From Collinsella sp. TF06-26 (GTDB lineage Bacteria; Actinomycetota; Coriobacteriia; Coriobacteriales; Coriobacteriaceae): a DNA stretch of 64,000 bases. Each line of letters begins with the position of its first letter. The stretch's first letter is position 1. A program made the translations under genes and the position numbers. Shown here one piece after another: positions 36,416-43,088 of the stretch. The stretch lies in the NCBI RefSeq assembly GCF_002232035.1, contig NZ_NKXR01000007.1:46352-110351 (forward strand). Reading direction: 5' to 3'. Under the pieces are notes generated by a model, which saw only the letters and a list, made by a program, of their open reading frames with translations, was not told the DNA's origin and did no database searches.

Positions 36416-37255
36416 TTAGTTCCATTTATTGATGAACTTATCGACTGTTTTGTCTTTGAGCATTGAGCGCACTTTGGCGGCAATCTTGGGCGAAAGCTCA
36501 GAGTCCTTCTGCGTTGCGACGGCATAACGCTGTGGGTTGATGCCAAAATCGGGCAGGACGGTGCGCTCGCCATCGAGATAGGTTTTGGCAATCGCGCCGT
36601 CCGTCGCCATGGCGTCGACGTCGCCGGCTTCCAATGCTTGGGAAAGCTCAGCGTAGCTTGCGTATTGGCTTAGATGCCATGTGTCGTAGTCGATGCTGCC
36701 GCTCTCGGCATCCTGTTGCCGGGGTATGCCGTCCGAAAGTCCCAGTTCCAAAAACTTCGCGGCAAGTTGAGGTGCGGCGTTCGTTCCGGCTACCGTGCCA
36801 ATTGTTCCGCCTTCAAGCTGGGAAAAGGATTGAATGAGCGATGTGTTTTCGACAACAAGAATTACCGAATCGGTGTAATAGGCGGGAGAGAAGTCAAACA
36901 GCTTTTTACGTTCGTCGCTTATCGAGTAGCAAGCGATCAGACAATCGACTTTTCCCGACGAGAGCATTTCTTCGCGCGTCTCGGGCGTTACGGTTATAAA
37001 CGAACAGTCTCCATAACCGAGACGGTTTGCCAGCTCGTTGGCGAGGTCGATTTCGAATCCGTAGTACTTGCCGTTGTTGGGATTGCGTTCGCTAAACCCA
37101 ACGATATCCGCGCGGACGCCTACACTCAGCTTGCCCTTGCCAGACATGCCGGAATTGCTGTTTGAGCAGGCTGGTAGCAACATGGCTGCAAGTGCGGCTC
37201 CAGTTGCCGAGATTGCCAGCCGGCAGGCATTCCGGCGTGTGACTAAATGGTCCAT
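36416..37255 (-). CDS. Solute-binding lipoprotein (family 3) upstream of the MscS channel
   Basis: A 279-residue receptor of the amino-acid-binding type. The signal peptide has a twin-Arg-like start (VTRRNACRLAIS) and a lipobox LLPACS. The binding fold shows LSVGVRADIVGFSERN, GFEIDLANELANRLGYG, the hinge segment KVDCLIACYSISDERK and the C-terminal ATQKDSELSPKIAAKV. There is no ABC permease or ATPase nearby; its only partner gene is the Cache-MscS channel 11 bp downstream. It may present a ligand to that channel or to its Cache domains. The second ATG (37255) is preferred because GAGGA lies 7 bp upstream. Confidence 0.85.
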   Translation of the reverse strand: MDHLVTRRNACRLAISATGAALAAMLLPACSNSNSGMSGKGKLSVGVRADIVGFSERNPNNGKYYGFEIDLANELANRLGYGDCSFITVTPETREEMLSSGKVDCLIACYSISDERKKLFDFSPAYYTDSVILVVENTSLIQSFSQLEGGTIGTVAGTNAAPQLAAKFLELGLSDGIPRQQDAESGSIDYDTWHLSQYASYAELSQALEAGDVDAMATDGAIAKTYLDGERTVLPDFGINPQRYAVATQKDSELSPKIAAKVRSMLKDKTVDKFINKWN

Positions 37256-37422
37256 TTGCATTCCTCACGACGATTGTCCAGTTCTTTAATGATATGGATG
37301 GGTAACTGTGGAATAGTCGTGAAGCGGCAGGTAAACAAATGGTTGAGGTGGAGGGTAAAATCTGTCGGTATCGGACACTTTATTGCTAAATAGATGTCAG
37401 CATGCTGCGATGGACGATAGGT
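37256..37422. other. Promoter region of the SBP/channel operon
   Basis: This AT-richer stretch is the first part of a 478 bp gap without a long gene. It should hold the promoter of the SBP/channel operon on the minus strand. Nothing else is recognisable until the duplicated rlmA tail begins at 37423. Confidence 0.5.
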
Positions 37423-37582
37423 CCTGGACACCCTTCAGACCGATATCGACTTCATCATCGCCGAGTACCGCCACAGCTAAAACCTGCAAAAAGGGACAGG
37501 TTTATTTTGGCAGGTTTTATCTGGGCAAACGTAAAGGGCCGACCGCGCTGCTGCACGATCGGCCCTTTCTAGTTGCTTGATT
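37423..37582 (+). pseudogene. Duplicated 3' end of rlmA with its repeat and terminator
   Basis: This block repeats 30958-31118 with only scattered differences. It encodes LDTLQTDIDFIIAEYRHS and a stop, the last residues of RlmA (which has YHHS there), then the CCTGCCAAA/GGGACAGG repeat (37480-37530) and the aagggccga hairpin (37533-37568). There is no start codon. It is a partial gene duplication placed 6.4 kb from its parent. Confidence 0.85.
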
Positions 37583-37733
37583 GCGGGATGGGTAAGCACG
37601 GCCTGAAAGCGCTTTAGGCCTGCGCACCTCAACCTTTCAAAAAGGAAAGCCGGGCGTAAGCCAAATCGATGGCAGCTCATGCGCAGCGCTGCGATGATGG
37701 AGTCGTAACAAGGAGCTGGTCTAAGGAGGAGCC

Positions 37734-37877
37734 ATGATGTACGGAACAGGGCAGGCGCGCGAGCCGCAATCATTGGGAAGGCGCATGAGCGATTCTGTGA
37801 TCGCTGCCGTGTGCACGGGATTGATGGCGGTGCTTTGCATTGGGATGCTGTGGGCCATGTCGCATGTGGGACAATAG
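37734..37877 (+). CDS. 47-residue membrane peptide
   Basis: A short gene with an ideal ribosome site (AAGGAGG, 5 bp before the ATG) that encodes a basic N-terminal segment (QSLGRRMSD) and one hydrophobic helix (VIAAVCTGLMAVLCIGMLW, about residues 22-40) ending in AMSHVGQ. No family is recognised. It sits 63 bp before rsmJ on the same strand and may be co-transcribed. Single-helix peptides of this type often tune membrane enzymes or act as toxins; no such role is shown here. Confidence 0.6.
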   Translation: MMYGTGQAREPQSLGRRMSDSVIAAVCTGLMAVLCIGMLWAMSHVGQ

Positions 37878-37940
37878 CGGACGGTTGGGTGCCAACTGAG
37901 GTGGCGCTTACGTATTCGTTTTGCTTGGTAAGGAGTGTCC

Positions 37941-38645
37941 ATGGGCGTCGTCGATCCCTTTTCTGTTGCTCGGGCCGTGGGGCTTGAGCTGACCGGGAAG
38001 CCCGAGGGCCTCACGCTCACCGACGGCGCGATGGAGCTGCGTGCCGATTTTAGCCGCATGCTTCCACGGCTCAAGCAGGGTCGTTTGCAGCAAGAGCTGC
38101 TGGTGAAGGCTGCGCGCACAAAAGGCATCGAGCAGCCATGGGCGATTGACGCCACGGCAGGCTTTGGCGAGGATTCGCTGCTGCTGGCGGCCGCGGGCTT
38201 TACCGTCGATCTATATGAACTAGACTGCGTGATCGCGGCGCTCCTCAAGGATGCCTTGGATCGCGCGGCAGATGATCCGGTGCTTGCGGCTGCCGTGGCG
38301 CGCATGCGCTTACATGCGGGCGAGGACAGCATTGCCGGCCTTCGCCATACGGCTAAGCTGGTCGAGCGCGGTGAGCTCGCGGCTCCCGATGTGGTGTATC
38401 TGGACCCCATGTTTCCCGAGCGCACCAAGAGCGCGGCGGTTAAAAAGAAGTTTCAGCTCTTGCATCATTTGGAGCAGCCGTGCGCCGATGAGGAGACGCT
38501 GGTCGAAGCCGCGCTTGCGGTGCACCCGCGTAAGGTCGTTATCAAGCGGCCGGTGAAGGGGCCGCTGCTTGCCGGCGTTAAACCGAGCTATCAGCTTGCG
38601 GGCAAGGCCGTTCGCTACGATGTTTTGGTGCCGCCGCGCCCGTAG
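37941..38645 (+). CDS. rsmJ: 16S rRNA (guanine1516-N2)-methyltransferase RsmJ
   Basis: A 234-residue SAM-dependent enzyme of the RsmJ (YhiQ) family, which makes m2G1516 in 16S rRNA. The N-terminal LELTGKPEGLTLTDGAMEL and the SAM site WAIDATAGFGEDSLLLA are typical, as is the catalytic YLDPMFPERTKSA motif (about residues 154-166). ATG 37941 is chosen because AAGGAG lies 5 bp upstream. Length is close to the E. coli protein (250). Confidence 0.92.
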   Translation: MGVVDPFSVARAVGLELTGKPEGLTLTDGAMELRADFSRMLPRLKQGRLQQELLVKAARTKGIEQPWAIDATAGFGEDSLLLAAAGFTVDLYELDCVIAALLKDALDRAADDPVLAAAVARMRLHAGEDSIAGLRHTAKLVERGELAAPDVVYLDPMFPERTKSAAVKKKFQLLHHLEQPCADEETLVEAALAVHPRKVVIKRPVKGPLLAGVKPSYQLAGKAVRYDVLVPPRP

Positions 38646-38693
38646 CTTGCGTGCGATGGCCGGCGCTTCGCCAGCGCCGTGCCGATGCGGGGT

Positions 38694-38990
38694 CTATTTC
38701 CAGGGGTGCGACGTCAGATGCCATCCGCCGCAGTATTCGCATTTGTAGCAGGCAAGGCCGCGCCGCCCGCGGTTTTCGCAGTCGGCCATAACTGCCTCGG
38801 CCTCGGCGCGCGTGTCGTAACGGTTTTTGCGTTCGCACGACTTGTAGCGCCAGGCTTCATCGCGCTCGGCGTCTAGTGCGTCGCGGCGCTCGTCTTCGCG
38901 CGCAAACAGATCGCTCATATCGCCGCCGGTGGCAGCGCCCAAAAACTCGCTCTTTGCCTTTGACCAGGCGGCTCGCTTTTTGCTCCCCAT
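38694..38990 (-). CDS. Small CxxC protein of unknown function
   Basis: A 98-residue hydrophilic protein. The N-terminal half is highly charged (FAREDERRDALDAERDEAWR). The C-terminal half has a single Cys in SCERKNRY, then CENRGRRGLACYKCEYC and a GGWHLTSHPWK tail, so a zinc knuckle with Cys and His ligands is likely. Similar tails occur in small actinobacterial and phage-borne proteins of unknown role. ATG 38990 is preferred to an upstream TTG. It is divergent from the GNAT gene. Confidence 0.65.
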   Translation of the reverse strand: MGSKKRAAWSKAKSEFLGAATGGDMSDLFAREDERRDALDAERDEAWRYKSCERKNRYDTRAEAEAVMADCENRGRRGLACYKCEYCGGWHLTSHPWK

Positions 38991-39067
38991 CTGCTTCGCG
39001 CCCCTCTTCAAACGCTGGTATCATTGCTCAATCAAAGTGATACCAATAAACGTGAGGTCGCCGCGTG

Positions 39068-39556
39068 ATGATCAGAAAAACCCTCGATACCGACATTCCC
39101 GCCGTCATGGCTATCTATGACGCGGCCCGCGCCTTTATGCGCGCGCATGGCAACGCCACGCAGTGGCCCGAGGGCACGCCTTCGGCCGAGCAGCTGGCTG
39201 CCGATATCGCCGCTGGTGGCAGCTATGTGTGCGAAGTTGACGGTCACGTGGTAGCGACGTTTGCCTTTTTACCGGGTCCGGACGAGTGCTATGACGTAAT
39301 TGAGGACGGTCGGTGGCGCAGCGACACTCCGTACGCCGTGCTGCACCGTGTGGCATCCGACGGCACCGTGCACGGTATCGCGGCTGCGATGTTCGCCTTT
39401 GCCAAAGAGCGTGCCGATCACCTGCGCATCGACACGCATCAGGACAATTTGCCCATGCAGCGTGCGAGCATCAAGGCGGGATTCGAGCGTGTCGGCATTA
39501 TCCATGTGTCGGACGGCACGCCGCGTGTTGCGTTCGACTGGCTGCGCGAGGCATAA
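39068..39556 (+). CDS. GNAT-family N-acetyltransferase
   Basis: A 162-residue acetyl-CoA-dependent transferase. The order of elements fits GNAT: an N-terminal RKTLDTDIPAVMAIYDAA helix, a beta-sheet core with YVCEVDGHVVATFAFL, the acetyl-CoA segment around GIAAAMFAFA and the C-terminal strand FERVGIIHV. The usual Q/RxxGxG/A loop is modified (VHGIAA). Substrate unknown. ATG 39068 directly follows a GTG at 39065; both fit the GAGG site. A terminator follows closely. Confidence 0.85.
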   Translation: MIRKTLDTDIPAVMAIYDAARAFMRAHGNATQWPEGTPSAEQLAADIAAGGSYVCEVDGHVVATFAFLPGPDECYDVIEDGRWRSDTPYAVLHRVASDGTVHGIAAAMFAFAKERADHLRIDTHQDNLPMQRASIKAGFERVGIIHVSDGTPRVAFDWLREA

Positions 39557-39590
39557 GCGCCCAGGCGCATACCAACACTCCATCTAAATG

Positions 39591-39618
39591 AAAATGGCCC
39601 CGGGTGGGGCCATTTTTT
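39591..39618 (+). terminator. Terminator after the GNAT gene
   Basis: An 11-bp stem (aaaatggcccc / ggggccatttt) with a 4-base loop and a run of six T. Confidence 0.92.
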
Positions 39619-39862
39619 GGCAAAACGCGTTGTTGTGGGGCTCGCGTCGCTGCCGTTCCAGATGAACCCGGGCAGACAAAAAGGGGAGGTGCCGGCTTTC
39701 GCAAGGCGCGAACCTACGAAAATCGCCGCGCGGCAACGCGGGGCGATGAGCTCGGTCGGGGGATAGGGCCCGCTTCGCCCGCCGGCCCGTAAATTGTATC
39801 ATCCAGTGTGGAACGAGGATGCCCGTTGCCGCGTGCGATGGGCTTGCAATAAGAGGAGAGCC

Positions 39863-41866
39863 ATGTCGAAGCAAGCGGTCGTTGGAATCTTGGCGCATGT
39901 CGATGCCGGCAAGACCACGTTGGCCGAGGCCATGCTGCTCAACGCGGGCCGCATTCGCAAACGCGGCCGTGTGGACGATGGCGACTCGCACCTGGACACC
40001 AACGCGATTGAGCGCGAACGCGGCATCACGATCTTTTCGTCGCAGGCTGTGCTCGACCACGGTGAAACCCACATTATGCTCGTGGATGCCCCCGGTCACG
40101 TGGATTTTTCGGCTGAGGCGGAGCGCACGCTGCGCGCGCTCGACTACGCGATTTTAGTTGTGGGTGCTAACGATGGCGTGCAGGGGCACACCGAAACCCT
40201 GTGGCGCCTGCTTGCGCGCTATGACATCCCGACGTTCGTCTTTATCAACAAGATCGATTTGGAGCATCCCGGCCGCGATGTTTTGCTGGCACAGCTGGGA
40301 CAGCGTCTTTCCGAGGGCTGCCTGGATGCCAGCGAGCTGCTGGCGGGCGGTGCCGCCCGGGAGGACGCTGCCGCGTTGGACGAGGCGGCGCTCGAGGAGT
40401 TTCTCGAGGCGGGCGAGCTTTCCGTCGCAACGCTGTCGCGCATGGTCGCTGAGCGCAAGCTCTTTCCCTGCTTTGCCGGCTCGGCGCTCAAGGACCAGGG
40501 CGTGGACAAGCTGCTGGATGGCATATGCGCGCTGATGCGTGAGCAGGCGTGGCTCCCGGAGTTTGCCGCGCGCGTCTATCGCGTGAGTCGTGGAGACCGT
40601 GGTGAGCGTCTTGCCTGGGTTAAGGTGACGGGCGGTGTGCTGCGCGCAAAGCAAGTTGTCGAGGGATGCTCTGGCGCCTCCACTTGGGAGCAAAAGATCG
40701 ACCAGGTGCGCATCTATAACGGTGAGAAATACGAGCTTGCCCAGGAAGTTGCCGCTGGCGGCATCTGCGCCGTGACGGGCCTTGCGCACGTTCGCCCAGG
40801 GGACGCCCTGGGCGCGGAGTCCGCGGGCGATGCGCCCGTCATTGCGCCAGTCCTCACCTATACGGTGCTGTCGGGCGAACACGACGTCCATATGGTGTTC
40901 AAAGCATTGACTGAGTTGGCGGACGAAGATCCCATGCTCGGCGTAAGCTGGAATACGCATCTTGAGCAGATTCACCTGCAGTTGATGGGCGCCGTGCAGC
41001 TCGAGGTCGTGCAGCGCGTGCTGGCCGATCGTTTTGGCCTTGCGGTCGAGTTTGAGCCCGGCGGCATTCTCTATAAGGAAACTATTTCGCAGCCGGTCGA
41101 GGGTGTGGGCCATTTTGAGCCACTGCGCCACTATGCCGAGGTGCATTTGCGCTTGGAGCCGTTGCCGGCGGGTTCGGGCGTGCAGTTTGGCACCGTCACC
41201 TCGACCGATGAGCTCGATCTTAACTGGCAGCGTTTGGCGCTCACCAACGCTATGGAGCGCGACCACCTGGGCGTGTTGACCGGCTCGCCCATCACCGATG
41301 TGCGCATTACGCTCACGGGCGGCCGCGCGCATGCCAAACACACCGAGGGCGGCGATTTTCGCCAGGCCACGTACCGCGCAATTCGCCAGGGTTTGATGCA
41401 GGCGCGCGAGGCCGGCGCAGCCGTGCTGCTGGAGCCGTGGTACCACTTTGAGCTCGAGGTGCCGGGGGAGTGCGTGGGCCGGGCGCTCTCGGATGCCACG
41501 CGCATGGGTGCTGAGTACGAGCCGCCGACGATGGCGGGCGACCGGGCGAAGCTTGTGGGTCGCGTTCCGGCATCCGAGGTGCAAGATTATGCGCTGGAGG
41601 TGGCTGCCTACACGAGCGGTCGCGGTCATCTGTACCTGGAGTTCGCCGGTTATGCGGCTTGCCATGATGCCGAGCGCGTCATCGTGACGGCCGCCTATGA
41701 GCCCGAGGCCGATCTGCCCAACACGCCCGATTCGGTCTTTTGCTCTCACGGCGCCGGTTACACGGTCAAATGGTACGACGTACCCGCCGCGGCGCACGTA
41801 AAGATCGATCCCGCCACCTTCCGCCCCTGGCGAGCAGCAGACGCCGAGTTTTTCGGCCACATGTGA
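39863..41866 (+). CDS. TetM-like translational GTPase
   Basis: A 667-residue GTPase close in size to Tet(M) ribosomal protection proteins (639). The P-loop reads AHVDAGKTTLAEAML, as in Tet(M) rather than EF-G, followed by ERERGITIFSS, DAPGHVDFSAEAE and INKIDL. Domains II-V follow, with QLEVVQRVLADRF in domain III. Chromosomal proteins like this may remove tetracycline or rescue ribosomes; resistance is not proven. ATG 39863 has AAGAGGAGAG 3-12 bp upstream. The stop codon lies inside palindrome copy 3. It is followed by the ATPase/UvrA2 pair on the same strand. Confidence 0.85.
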   Translation: MSKQAVVGILAHVDAGKTTLAEAMLLNAGRIRKRGRVDDGDSHLDTNAIERERGITIFSSQAVLDHGETHIMLVDAPGHVDFSAEAERTLRALDYAILVVGANDGVQGHTETLWRLLARYDIPTFVFINKIDLEHPGRDVLLAQLGQRLSEGCLDASELLAGGAAREDAAALDEAALEEFLEAGELSVATLSRMVAERKLFPCFAGSALKDQGVDKLLDGICALMREQAWLPEFAARVYRVSRGDRGERLAWVKVTGGVLRAKQVVEGCSGASTWEQKIDQVRIYNGEKYELAQEVAAGGICAVTGLAHVRPGDALGAESAGDAPVIAPVLTYTVLSGEHDVHMVFKALTELADEDPMLGVSWNTHLEQIHLQLMGAVQLEVVQRVLADRFGLAVEFEPGGILYKETISQPVEGVGHFEPLRHYAEVHLRLEPLPAGSGVQFGTVTSTDELDLNWQRLALTNAMERDHLGVLTGSPITDVRITLTGGRAHAKHTEGGDFRQATYRAIRQGLMQAREAGAAVLLEPWYHFELEVPGECVGRALSDATRMGAEYEPPTMAGDRAKLVGRVPASEVQDYALEVAAYTSGRGHLYLEFAGYAACHDAERVIVTAAYEPEADLPNTPDSVFCSHGAGYTVKWYDVPAAAHVKIDPATFRPWRAADAEFFGHM

Positions 41867-41892
41867 CAAAGGGACAGTTCCTCTGTCACATG
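41860..41892. repeat. TGTGACAAAGGGAC palindrome, copy 3
   Basis: The same family as 4927 and 6311, here with arms catgtgac.../...gtcacatg and two mismatches. It overlaps the stop codon of the TetM-like gene. Confidence 0.8.
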
Positions 41893-41895
41893 CTA

Positions 41896-41928
41896 TTGGT
41901 ATAACTCGGTATAAGTTGGTATAACTGT
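41896..41928 (+). repeat. Three 10-bp-spaced GGTATAA repeats
   Basis: GGTATAA occurs at 41898, 41908 and 41918, exactly one helix turn apart, 30-60 bp before the AAA ATPase start. Such phasing suggests a site for a multimeric DNA-binding protein, possibly self-regulation of the operon. Confidence 0.55.
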
Positions 41929-41959
41929 TACCAGGGTTTGCCAATCCGAGGAGGCCGAT

Positions 41960-43078
41960 ATGAATCCAAATCCCTTTAAGCCCACAGCTGGTAAGCGGCC
42001 TCCGATACTCATCGGTCGCGAGTCGGTCATCGAAGATTTTGAGGAAGGGCTCGACAACGGCGCCGGAGCGCCGGGCAGGCTCATGCTCATTACGGGAAAC
42101 CGCGGCTGTGGCAAAACGGTTCTCCTGCGGGAGCTGCAACGTCTAGCCAGCGAGCGCGGATGGGCGGTTGTCTCCGATTCCGCTTCGCTTGGTTTGTGCG
42201 ACCGCTTGGCCGACGCGCTTCGCTCGAATAAACCCGTTGTGACGTCAATGGAGTTTGGGCCGTCGTTTGGCCGGATGTCGGTCGAGGCGGCGCGGGCAAA
42301 AGGCGAGACATTGCGAGGGCTGGTCAACGAGCGTCTCAAGAAGCTCGGTCCGGGCAAGGGCGTCTTGTTTGCGATTGACGAGGCACAATCGGTGTCTATC
42401 GAGGAACTGGCGGCTCTTGCCGTCCTCTATCAGCAGGTGCTCGGAGACCAGGATGCCACGGGCTTGCCCGATAGCGACCAGCGCGGTCTTGCGCTGGCGT
42501 TCGCCGGCTTGCCCAGTATGGTTGACGATCTGCTCGAAGAGCCGAGCGTGACGTTTTTGCGGCGTGCCCAGCAGCGTACGTTGGGGGCAATATCTTTGCC
42601 CAAAGTGCGCGATTCGTATATCCAGACGGTCAAAGACGCTGGTCTTTACGTTGACGCGGAGACGGCGGACCTTGCGGCGCGCAAGAGCATGGGGCATCCC
42701 TATATGGTTCAGCTGGTGGGCTATTACATGTGGCGGTCTGCTGTCCGGCGTGGCTCGCAGGTCATCGAAAGGCGCGATGTCGAGAATGGCCATGCGGATG
42801 CCGTCTCCGAGTTCTACGAAGCGGTTGACGCACCTCTGTATTACGGTCTGCGCAGCCCTCAGCGCCTCTTTATCGAGGCTATGGCGGTTGACGAGGACAA
42901 GCCGACGCGCACGGCGGATATCATTGAGCGCTGCGACCGTACCCAGAGCTGGGCGAGTAAATATCGCGCAAGCCTGATTCGCGAGCGCGTCATCGAGGCC
43001 GCCGGATACGGCCTTGTGCGGTTTACCGTGCCCATGCTGGGCGAGTATATCCGCGACCGCGTTTTATGGCATGAGTAG
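41960..43078 (+). CDS. AAA+ ATPase (ORC/CDC6-like), partner of UvrA2
   Basis: A 372-residue ATPase. Residues 1-35 include an IGRE motif; the P-loop reads ITGNRGCGKTVLL (about 46-58); Walker B is GVLFAIDEAQS; a sensor-1-like FAGLPSM follows. The C-terminal 110 residues look like a winged helix (LFIEAMAVDEDKP, RASLIRERVIEAAG). This is the layout of STAND/ORC-like AAA proteins that load other factors onto DNA. Its stop codon overlaps a possible start of the UvrA-like gene, so the two are co-translated or nearly so. The start follows GGAGG about 8 bp upstream. Confidence 0.82.
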   Translation: MNPNPFKPTAGKRPPILIGRESVIEDFEEGLDNGAGAPGRLMLITGNRGCGKTVLLRELQRLASERGWAVVSDSASLGLCDRLADALRSNKPVVTSMEFGPSFGRMSVEAARAKGETLRGLVNERLKKLGPGKGVLFAIDEAQSVSIEELAALAVLYQQVLGDQDATGLPDSDQRGLALAFAGLPSMVDDLLEEPSVTFLRRAQQRTLGAISLPKVRDSYIQTVKDAGLYVDAETADLAARKSMGHPYMVQLVGYYMWRSAVRRGSQVIERRDVENGHADAVSEFYEAVDAPLYYGLRSPQRLFIEAMAVDEDKPTRTADIIERCDRTQSWASKYRASLIRERVIEAAGYGLVRFTVPMLGEYIRDRVLWHE

Positions 43079-43088
43079 GGTGATAAAG

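Noticed and set aside
40154..42139. 661-codon frame opposite the TetM-like gene
   Set aside because: No motifs and antisense to a convincing GTPase; it reads across the intergenic repeat as well.
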